The notes under the pieces were generated by a model. The model was not told the DNA's origin. It worked only from the letters and a program-made list of their open reading frames with translations, and made no database searches. Positions 1 to 5,792 of a stretch of 18,100 bases of DNA are shown one piece after another. Every line of letters begins with the position of its first letter. Position 1 is the stretch's first letter. The DNA lies in the NCBI GenBank assembly GCA_937949745.1, contig CALECM010000076.1:1-18100 (forward strand). Reading direction: 5' to 3'. Source of the DNA: an uncultured Bacteroidales bacterium. Lineage in GTDB: Bacteria > Bacteroidota > Bacteroidia > Bacteroidales > WCHB1-69. Both the position numbers and the translations under genes were made by a program.

Positions 1-366
1 AACCAGTAAAATGCTCTCTTTGATATTGGAAGGATGTTTTCCGACGATCAGGGCATACATTTTATCAAGTACCGCTTTTAATGAGGACGGAAAAGTATAC
101 CAATAGAGTGGGGTAGCGAGAACAATAATATCCGCCATCTCCAGATGCGGCGCCAGTTCATTAAAATCATCTTTAAAAATACAAGCGTTCCCGTTAGTGT
201 AACATGCATTGCAGGCCCTGCATTCACGTACGTTCTTAAATGCTGCGGCCACCTTCGTGACGGCGTGACCTTTCTCCGAAGCGCCTTTGATAAAAGCATC
301 CGCCAGAGTATCGCTGTTCCCGCCTTTGCGCGGACTTCCCGTTAAAACCAGAATATTTTTCTTCAT
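1..366 (-). CDS. Flavodoxin-fold NADPH-dependent FMN reductase family protein, partial (3' end outside window)
   Basis: The visible 122 residues start MKKNILVLTGSPRKGGNS, the classic phosphate-binding loop of the NADPH-dependent FMN reductase / iron-sulfur flavoprotein family (residues 10-18). A cysteine cluster follows (C49, C52, C55, C62, as CRACNAC then C), and then PLYWYTFPS (86-94), which in this family contacts the flavin. Proteins of this type are usually about 180-210 residues, so roughly 60-90 residues lie beyond base 1. It is expected to be a cytoplasmic FMN enzyme reducing quinones, nitro compounds or similar; the substrate cannot be read from sequence. The cysteines occur both in true Fe-S flavoproteins and in relatives without a cluster, so I do not claim a cluster. 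The ATG at 364-366 is chosen because the next residues form the first beta strand directly. No signal peptide is present. Confidence 0.88.
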   Translation of the reverse strand, partial: MKKNILVLTGSPRKGGNSDTLADAFIKGASEKGHAVTKVAAAFKNVRECRACNACYTNGNACIFKDDFNELAPHLEMADIIVLATPLYWYTFPSSLKAVLDKMYALIVGKHPSNIKESILLV

Positions 367-543
367 TTTGTTATGTATTTGCTATTGCAAATTAAATGAA
401 AATAATCCGGATATAACCGTAAATCTTATCCTGTAACGAGTTTTATACCGTGGTTGAAAATAACCGGATTGATAAGCCTTATTCAAACTGTTTAGCCACT
501 GAGTTGTTATCTTATTTTCATTTCAAAATTCAAATTATAGATC

Positions 544-1005
544 ATGAAGAATTATTTCTTGCTTTTTATTGTTACAGGCCTGTTTTTTACTTCCTGTTCA
601 TCCGGAAACCGGAAAGAACCGTTACCCGCGAATCCGGTGCAACCTAAAGAGGAAGTTCCTTTTATGGCGGTATCCGATTCAGGAATAGTGCATATGCCGT
701 TGAATGATGGCTACGGAAAGGTAAGGCTTCGTAAAAATCCGAACCAGGTGATTTATGTGGTATTTGATTCTCCCGGATATCACACGCTTACCGGTTATGT
801 GACGTCCGCTGATTCTACCGCTAATCTTCGATTTGTTCAGATATTCCTGCCTGACGGCGAAATGGACGGGCCGTTCGGCCGCGAGATTGATTATATTCTT
901 CCTTCCGACGGAAGATATAAATTATCCGTCGGTGAAAATATGATGGCGGGAGATCCGTGGGGAGGTGATTTTATGGTGGAAATTTTCCTGTCGGAAAATT
1001 TGTAA
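544..1005 (+). CDS. Putative lipoprotein, unknown function
   Basis: This is a 153-residue protein. Its N terminus MKNYFLLFIVTGLFFTSCSS is a type II signal peptide: a short basic start, a hydrophobic stretch and a lipobox ending at Cys18 (FTSC). It should therefore be lipidated and anchored in the envelope. The mature part begins with a flexible Pro/Glu-rich linker (about residues 22-40) and continues as a small, probably beta-rich domain with aromatic and Gly-Asp turns. The C-terminal part, with SVGENMMAGDPWGGDFMVEI, resembles the jelly-roll-like modules that bind or sit beside envelope proteins, but I recognise no family. The start is fixed by the signal peptide. The gene converges on the next one with a gap of 28 bases and no convincing terminator between them. 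The lipoprotein call is secure; function is unknown. Confidence 0.8.
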   Translation: MKNYFLLFIVTGLFFTSCSSGNRKEPLPANPVQPKEEVPFMAVSDSGIVHMPLNDGYGKVRLRKNPNQVIYVVFDSPGYHTLTGYVTSADSTANLRFVQIFLPDGEMDGPFGREIDYILPSDGRYKLSVGENMMAGDPWGGDFMVEIFLSENL

Positions 1006-1033
1006 TCCAATAATAGTTTAGAAATGTGACATT

Positions 1034-1477
1034 TTATTCGGGAATATAGGGCGGATACGGATCTATGGGCTGGATATTGACGGGGGTTACATTTACAATC
1101 CCGTCGACAATATATCTTGAATGTCCTCTCCATGGTAATCTTCCGAAGTATTCCTTATAATGCAGTTCTACCATTTGTCCTCCCAGACACATCAGGGAAT
1201 CGGCGAGAACGGGATCTTTGATCGAAAAATTGAATTCATTGGATTGTACACCACCCGGTTCGTTACTCCAGAAACCACTTTGGATTAATTTCCCTTCGTA
1301 TGTTTTAAAAATCACGCCTTTGTATACTACAAAATTTAATTGTCCGGTTTTTACGCCTTCCCCGTAAGGATAATAATAGCGGATCCCGAGAAAGATCAGA
1401 AGCGCAAGAATCAATACACCTACTATAATGCCTAAAATCCGGTTTCTTTTCCGGTTCTGTTCCGTTTTATCCTTCAT
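1034..1477 (-). CDS. Small single-pass membrane protein, unknown function
   Basis: The 147-residue product has a short basic head (MKDKTEQNRKRNR), one strong membrane segment (about residues 14-33, ILGIIVGVLILALLIFLGIR) and a soluble C-terminal domain. By the positive-inside rule the domain lies outside the inner membrane, in the periplasm. The domain has a distinctive run YPYGEGVKTGQLNFVVYKGV, then FKTYEGKLIQSGFW, and later ELHYKEYFGRLPWRGHSRYIV. From memory, this pattern recurs in a family of short Bacteroidota proteins, some of which carry the label 6-phosphogluconate dehydrogenase; nothing here resembles that enzyme (no Rossmann motif, far too short), so such a label would be a propagated error. 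The tail is rich in Pro and Tyr. The CDS is credible because of the membrane segment and conserved-looking domain. Role unknown. Confidence 0.78.
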   Translation of the reverse strand: MKDKTEQNRKRNRILGIIVGVLILALLIFLGIRYYYPYGEGVKTGQLNFVVYKGVIFKTYEGKLIQSGFWSNEPGGVQSNEFNFSIKDPVLADSLMCLGGQMVELHYKEYFGRLPWRGHSRYIVDGIVNVTPVNIQPIDPYPPYIPE

Positions 1478-1650
1478 GATATTTTTATTTTTTTAACAAA
1501 ACAATATCACCGTATGAAGGTTCAAATACGGAGTTTCAAATTCAAAAATCTCCTTAATATATAGAATCTTTAATTGAGAGATGACCGACTGCTATTTAAA
1601 CTTTAATTAACAAAATATTGTTCTTTTTTTATAAACTAAAAATAACAGCT

Positions 1651-1878
1651 ATGAATAAACAGAATGAATTGAACATGGGTGAGGAGCAGAAAAGATGGCA
1701 GGCCAGTGAAAATTACGCTGAAAACAAACCCAAGCTTGCGCAATCGAAACTCCGTGAAAAAGGTATGATAGATCAATATAATACCCGGAAAAAAGAAGAA
1801 TCAACCAGAAATGAAAAACCTAAGAAGAATCCGGACCATGATGAACGGACTACCGATCATATAAACCGGGAAAAATAA
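1651..1878 (+). CDS. Small highly charged hypothetical protein
   Basis: The product is 75 residues if translated from the ATG at 1651, which I prefer over an in-frame ATG at 1618 because the extra 11 residues (MFFFYKLKITA) come from an AT-rich leader and look non-coding. It is almost entirely hydrophilic: rich in Lys, Glu, Asn, Arg and Asp, with no hydrophobic core, no Cys and no signal peptide, so it is probably disordered or helical in the cytoplasm. Its N-terminal half (EEQKRWQASENYAENKPKLA) could form a short amphipathic helix. Translation is plausible but unproven; composition this biased also arises by chance in A-rich DNA. A hairpin terminator on the same strand about 170 bases downstream (2050-2081) supports a transcript across this region. 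No family recognised. Confidence 0.5.
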   Translation: MNKQNELNMGEEQKRWQASENYAENKPKLAQSKLREKGMIDQYNTRKKEESTRNEKPKKNPDHDERTTDHINREK

Positions 1879-2049
1879 TCCGGTCTCATTTCTGATAAGA
1901 AGAGATTGCACTAAATATTATCTTTATTATCACAACCATAAAGAATTGGAATGAATTTTCCGGTATATAATTCTATAAAATCTTATTCAACATAGAAGGA
2001 GAATTATTACGGGATTTGTAATGAAAAATCCACGATAAGATAAAAAGCA

Positions 2050-2081
2050 AAAGGAGGAGTCTTAAAGATTCCTCCTTTTTT
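2050..2081 (+). terminator. Rho-independent terminator, possibly bidirectional
   Basis: Bases 2050-2062 pair with 2066-2078 across a three-base loop to give a 13-bp stem, followed on the + strand by a T run (2076-2081). One pair (2059 with 2069) is G-U on the + strand but C-A on the other strand, so the + orientation is favoured and it would end the transcript carrying the gene at 1651. It also sits just beyond the 3' end of the minus-strand gene at 2127-2564, and the opposite strand has its own T-rich tract, so it may serve both convergent transcripts. Confidence 0.8.
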
Positions 2082-2126
2082 ATTTTCCGTATTTATAACG
2101 GTTGTTTATTGCAGAAATTAATGATG

Positions 2127-2564
2127 TTAATCGTCCATTTTTAACAGTTTTCCTTTTTTATCTAATTTTAATTCCAGTCCGTTCATTAGTTCCACTTCCC
2201 ATCCCCAGAATTTTCTTTCGATCTGTTCGATGGATGTTCCGGGGAAATTGGCCTGCATATAAGAACCTACTTCATTGGGAATAACGGAGCCGGGTATAGC
2301 TTTTCTTTTTCCGTCAATTTCTTTCCAGTCACCGTTTTTATCGAACTTAATCTCTTGTCCGTTAGCCAGCACAACTTCATATTCGGTACTTACGATCTCT
2401 TTGTCAATTAGAATATAAGAGATCGCTTCATTGGAAAAATGCTGGTCGATAAAATCCCTTGCATTACCCGGTAACTGGGAAATGTCTTTGGTGTAGCTTT
2501 CCTGGGCCATGGTGAACTGCCATGTTGCTATCATGATGATAGTCGTAAAAATGATTTTCTTCAT
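2127..2564 (-). CDS. PepSY-like (putative beta-lactamase-inhibitor-like) secreted protein
   Basis: The 145-residue product has a Sec signal peptide (MKKIIFTTIIMIATWQFTMA, likely cut before QE), so it is probably periplasmic. The mature part has two copies of the PepSY-like fold typical of the Bacteroidota family called putative beta-lactamase-inhibitor-like, PepSY-like. The first runs about residues 31-82 (LPGNARDFIDQHF... YEVVLANGQEIKFDKNGDWKEID) and the second about 88-145 (IPGSVIPNEVGSYMQANFPG... WEVELMNGLELKLDKKGKLLKMDD). Each copy has a helix, then strands ending in a NG-x-E-[IL]-K-[FL]-D-K turn. The length is normal for the family. No enzymatic function is established for it, and the name reflects a fold resemblance only. 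The start is fixed by the signal peptide. Several small inverted repeats lie upstream (2610-2640). Confidence 0.85.
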   Translation of the reverse strand: MKKIIFTTIIMIATWQFTMAQESYTKDISQLPGNARDFIDQHFSNEAISYILIDKEIVSTEYEVVLANGQEIKFDKNGDWKEIDGKRKAIPGSVIPNEVGSYMQANFPGTSIEQIERKFWGWEVELMNGLELKLDKKGKLLKMDD

Positions 2565-2609
2565 GTTATAAATATTTTAATTTTTATCTATAACAATATT
2601 GCAATTTAA

Positions 2610-2640
2610 ATGTTAGCGGATAACATCCGAATAATTTCGG
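2610..2640. repeat. Cluster of short overlapping inverted repeats upstream of the PepSY-like gene
   Basis: Three short perfect inverted repeats lie here: ATGTTA-N5-TAACAT (2610-2626), CGGAT-AAC-ATCCG (2617-2629) and CCGAA-TAAT-TTCGG (2627-2640). They lie 46-76 bases upstream of the start codon of the minus-strand gene at 2564. The position would suit a regulator-binding site, but arms this short arise easily by chance in AT-rich DNA, and no matching regulator gene is present in the window. Confidence 0.3.
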
Positions 2641-2720
2641 TACTCATCCCTCAGATATACGATCTGTTATTATGGTGTATATTATCGAATTCTTATTTTC
2701 AGGATCTATGGGCATGATTA

Positions 2721-2755
2721 AATAAAAACTACTCCATTCCCGGGAATGGAGTAGT
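2721..2755 (-). terminator. Rho-independent terminator of the beta-barrel gene
   Basis: Bases 2728-2755 form a perfect 28-bp palindrome centred on CCCGGG. On the minus strand it is followed by TTTTTATTT. It lies about 60 bases past the stop codon of the gene at 2818-3297, as expected for its terminator. On the + strand there is no T tract after the stem, so the minus orientation is favoured. Confidence 0.85.
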
Positions 2756-2817
2756 AGTCCGTATAGATTTCTTATTACAGTGAAAATTATCCGTCGATGA
2801 TAATCGTAACCGGAAAA

Positions 2818-3297
2818 TTAAAACCGGTATCTTACGCCGAGTGAGATTCCGGCGAATCGGGCCCATACGCGGTCGGTAAAGCCCAGCAAATTGATCATGG
2901 GCCGGTAATCGAGACTGAGGGTCAGCGGGAACCAGAATTGATATTCCACCCCGATCTGTCCTCCGATACTTAATGATACGGGAACCCTGAACCTGTCTGC
3001 TCCTCCGAATACGAAACCGACACCGGCCGCGGGACCTACGTACCAATTCCAGGCTCCGTCATAAGTCCACGACCTGAAAGGAAATATCCAGTCGTAAGCT
3101 GCGGCTGCTCCAAACGCCATGTAAGAACCGCCGAATCCGAATCCGGCACTGCAATCCAACATGTTACGTCCCAATTGATGCTGGTAGGAAAAATCAATGT
3201 CACCACCTATCCGGGCGCCGATAGCTCGGGGTTGTGCATCGATGGTCATGTGTAAGCCAATTAAAAGCGAAAGGAATAAAGTAAGTTTTTTGATCAT
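2818..3297 (-). CDS. Small outer-membrane beta-barrel protein
   Basis: The 159-residue product has a Sec signal peptide (MIKKLTLFLSLLIGLHMTIDAQ, likely cut after DA). The mature part shows alternating polar/hydrophobic strands rich in Gly, Tyr, Phe and Trp, with patterns such as GARIGGDIDFSYQHQ, SLSIGGQIGVEYQFW and FAGISLGVRYRF. It ends in Phe after Tyr-Arg, the usual C-terminal signal for barrel assembly by BAM. About eight strands fit in the length, as in small OmpA/OmpW-like barrels. The Gly-rich middle (residues about 50-100) includes GFGFGGSYMAFGAAAAYDW. Function (structural, adhesin or pore) cannot be read. It is transcribed alone, with its own terminator at 2721-2755. The barrel call rests on composition and pattern, not on a recognised family motif. 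Confidence 0.8.
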   Translation of the reverse strand: MIKKLTLFLSLLIGLHMTIDAQPRAIGARIGGDIDFSYQHQLGRNMLDCSAGFGFGGSYMAFGAAAAYDWIFPFRSWTYDGAWNWYVGPAAGVGFVFGGADRFRVPVSLSIGGQIGVEYQFWFPLTLSLDYRPMINLLGFTDRVWARFAGISLGVRYRF

Positions 3298-3609
3298 AAT
3301 GGTTTTATTTTAAATAAATCATATCGTAAAAATAGATATTTTATTATTCCGCATTACGGAAATTCAACAAAAACCCTTTATTCATCAGGCAATGCGTGAT
3401 TATTTTAAATGATTTTTTCTTTTTAAAATTGAAATAAAATCCATATTCAGGAGATATTCTTATGGAATAGAGCAGCGTTAAGGAATTGTGTTTAATAAAC
3501 CTTATTATTTTCCCTTATTATTTTGACTCTCTTCACAATAACCATAGCAAAATTGTGTTATTGAATAGTAGATTAACCACTATATTAACTTTTATTAAGA
3601 GAAATCAAA
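3298..3609. other. Intergenic region between divergent genes
   Basis: This 312-base AT-rich stretch separates the divergent genes at 3297 (-) and 3610 (+) and should hold both promoters. On the minus strand, bases 3325-3334 contain TATTTTTA, one base off the Bacteroidota -7 box TAnnTTTG. A short inverted repeat TTCCG-catta-CGGAA lies near 3346-3360. An open frame starting at 3486 overlaps the next gene out of frame, has no coding character and is not called. I see no RNA gene here. Confidence 0.5.
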
Positions 3610-4749
3610 ATGAAGAGATTCATGGTCATGGCTTTGGCTATGCTTACCTTACCCATATTCGCTCAAAAGGAAAATCCTTACCGCAAAACAGATGAAATAG
3701 CCGTTAGTATACCTAAAAGCCAAACCCGTACTTCTGCGGATATCGCCGCCTATATTTCCGCTCATTTTACAGGGCAGACAGAACAGGCGAGGGCTATTTA
3801 CATGTGGATAGCCACTCATATTGAATACGATATTCCGGCAATGTCCCTCACCGGTTCCTACATGAAAAAAAGTGAAATACTGAATGACGTTTTGTCTATG
3901 CGCAAGGGAATCTGCTCCCATTACGCGGAGCTTTTCACCGATATAGCCCGTCAGGTCGGTATAGAATCCTACGTCGTAGCGGGTTATACGAAGCAGGGCG
4001 ATTATGTGGATGAAACTCCCCATGCCTGGAATGCCGCCAGGATCGATTCGGTCTGGTATCTTTTTGACGCCACCTGGGGTGCGGGTTATATCCGGCAAAA
4101 CAGGTTTGTGAAAAAAGTCGATGATGCTTATTTTAGAATGGAGCCTTCCTGCGCAATCCTGACACACATGCCTTTCGATCCGATGTGGCAATTCCTCTCC
4201 GAACCCATAACCCATGATGAATTTTATGGTAAAAACAGAACTGCTCATCATCCCGTAATCTATTTTAACTGCACCGATACTTTGACGAATTATATCCGGA
4301 TGAACCGGATGGATCAGTTGATTTCCTCCCTGGCAAGGATGGAGTCGAATAATAACGGTAATCTGTTCATAGCTTCACAGGTCCGGGATATGGAGCGTGG
4401 ATTGGAATATTATAAAAATCAGGTTAACACAGATCTTTTTAATGCTGCGGTTGACCGTTTCAATGAAGGTATTATCCGGTTCAACGATTTTATCGATTAT
4501 CGTCAAAATCGTTTCATGCCCGAAAAGGCGGATGAGGAGCTCCGGCAAATGCTGGCTCTTGCCGAATACCATCTTATGGATGCCGGAAGTAAATTATGGT
4601 CCATCAAAGCGCCGGATATCGATATGGCAGAATCGATTGCCGATATGAACGCGATCATAGAAAGGGTAATGATCAAGCTTTATCGTCATAAAGCTTTTCT
4701 GGAAGAGTATCTTAATACGGAAAAATCACGCCGGAAACTTCTGCTTTAA
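3610..4749 (+). CDS. Secreted transglutaminase-like superfamily protein
   Basis: The 379-residue product has a Sec signal peptide (MKRFMVMALAMLTLPIFA, then Q). A transglutaminase-like (papain-fold) domain covers about residues 40-165, with a complete Cys-His-Asp triad in the expected contexts: Cys102 in KGICSHYA, His138 in PHAWN and Asp153 in LFDATWG. The preceding AIYMWIATHIEYD (62-74) is the usual lead helix and strand. In bacteria this fold includes proteases, amidases and cross-linking enzymes, so the reaction is uncertain; an envelope role is likely. Residues about 220-379 are mainly helical and of unrecognised family. The intact triad suggests an active enzyme, unlike many degenerate relatives. 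The gene stands alone, divergent from the barrel protein upstream and 114 bases before the frameshifted oxidoreductase. Fold call strong; substrate unknown. Confidence 0.87.
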   Translation: MKRFMVMALAMLTLPIFAQKENPYRKTDEIAVSIPKSQTRTSADIAAYISAHFTGQTEQARAIYMWIATHIEYDIPAMSLTGSYMKKSEILNDVLSMRKGICSHYAELFTDIARQVGIESYVVAGYTKQGDYVDETPHAWNAARIDSVWYLFDATWGAGYIRQNRFVKKVDDAYFRMEPSCAILTHMPFDPMWQFLSEPITHDEFYGKNRTAHHPVIYFNCTDTLTNYIRMNRMDQLISSLARMESNNNGNLFIASQVRDMERGLEYYKNQVNTDLFNAAVDRFNEGIIRFNDFIDYRQNRFMPEKADEELRQMLALAEYHLMDAGSKLWSIKAPDIDMAESIADMNAIIERVMIKLYRHKAFLEEYLNTEKSRRKLLL

Positions 4750-4836
4750 AGCTTATTATCCCGACTTTTTTGATGTCATACCTTCATTTTCGGAGTAGTT
4801 AATTTATGTATTTTTCCTTTGTTTCCTTACTTTATC

Positions 4837-4844
4837 TATTTTTG
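4837..4844 (+). promoter_or_regulatory. Putative -7 promoter box of the nitroreductase gene
   Basis: TATTTTTG matches the Bacteroidota -7 consensus TAnnTTTG exactly and ends 19 bases before the ATG at 4864. A TTTG lies at 4818-4821, but the gap of 15 bases is a little shorter than the usual -33/-7 spacing. Assigned by motif and position only. Confidence 0.45.
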
Positions 4845-4863
4845 TACCGAAATAAATAAAGTC

Positions 4864-5708
4864 ATGCACCCTATTACGATAAATCACCATACCTGTATTA
4901 AATGCGGAAAATGTGTCAGAATATGCCCGTCCGGAATATTTTATCTTTCACCGGAAGATCAGGAGATTGCAACACGGCATGAGAATAGCTGCATCCGTTG
5001 CGGGCATTGTGTGGCTGTTTGTCCCACAGACGCAGTGGAACATACGGAATTTCCTCCGCAAAAAGTGCATCCTGTCGACAGATCGCTTTTTCCTACGGCG
5101 GAACAAATGGCTATGTTGATCAATGCAAGGCGCTCCAACCGGCATTTTCCTCTAAACCGGTACCGAAAGAATATTTAGCACAGATTGTGGAAGCAGCCTA
5201 CCGTACGCCCACAGCGAGTAATAACCAGGAACTTTCTTTTACGGTGATTACCGATCCGGAGAAACTAAAACTCATCTCTGCTTATACTATAGACTGGATG
5301 TCAAAAATGGTGAGGTCGCTTGGTCTTATCAGGCCGGTACTGAAGATAGCGGCGCCGGAAGTATTGCCGATCATGTCGAAATTCCGTAGTAATACTGAAC
5401 AATATAGAAAAGGGAATGATTTGATCCTGAGAGGTTGTAGTGCCGTTATTTTTTTTCAGGCTCCCCGGAAAGAACGATTCGGAAGAGAGGATGCGAACCT
5501 GGCTTACCAGAATGCTTCCCTGATGGCGGAAAGTCTGGGTGTTTCCCAGTTCTATACGGGATTTGTTTGTTCGGTAAGTAATAAAAAACCTCTTATGAAA
5601 TCACTGGGTATAGCGGATGAAATTTATGCGGGTATGGCGTTGGGCATGCCGTCTTTTACCTTTGACAAATGTATTGATCGGAAACCTGCCAGGGTTTCAT
5701 GGATATAA
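4864..5708 (+). pseudogene. Ferredoxin-nitroreductase fusion, interrupted by a one-base frameshift
   Basis: Two overlapping frames together encode one protein of about 280 residues. The first (from ATG 4864) has two [4Fe-4S] motifs, C11-x2-C14-x2-C17-x3-C21 and C43-x2-C46-x2-C49-x3-C53, then INARRSNRHF, the arginine-rich start of an FMN nitroreductase domain; it runs out of frame to a stop at 5176-5178. The second frame continues that domain without loss (SSKPVPKEYLAQIVEAAYRTPTASNNQ through GMALGMPSF) to the stop at 5706-5708. The frames join at the T run 5145-5148: one extra T there would restore RHFSSKPVPKEY. Intact homologues use ferredoxin-type clusters to pass electrons to FMN and reduce nitro compounds or related substrates. 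A true inactivating mutation, a homopolymer sequencing error or frameshifting during expression are all possible. The rest of the gene looks undecayed, so a recent event or an error is more likely than an old pseudogene. Confidence 0.88.
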
Positions 5709-5780
5709 CAACAGGTTTTCACTGTTAATATTTTCTTTCGTTTTAGCAATTAACGACAAGAAATCATCCTTGATTAGTCG

Positions 5781-5788
5781 TATTTTTG
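5781..5788 (+). promoter_or_regulatory. Putative -7 promoter box immediately before the UvrA-like gene
   Basis: TATTTTTG matches TAnnTTTG exactly but ends only four bases before the ATG at 5793. If used, transcription would begin at or next to the start codon, giving a leaderless mRNA. No TTTG is seen at proper -33 spacing, so the match may be chance. Confidence 0.35.
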
Positions 5789-5792
5789 TAAT

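Noticed and set aside
980..1001. A 9-bp perfect hairpin (AAATTTTCC-TGTC-GGAAAATTT) as terminator of the lipoprotein gene
   Set aside because: It lies inside the coding sequence before the stop codon, is AT-rich and is not followed by a T run.
3649..4251. A 200-residue open frame opposite the transglutaminase-like gene
   Set aside because: It is fully antisense to a gene with a complete catalytic triad and signal peptide, and its translation has no recognisable domain.
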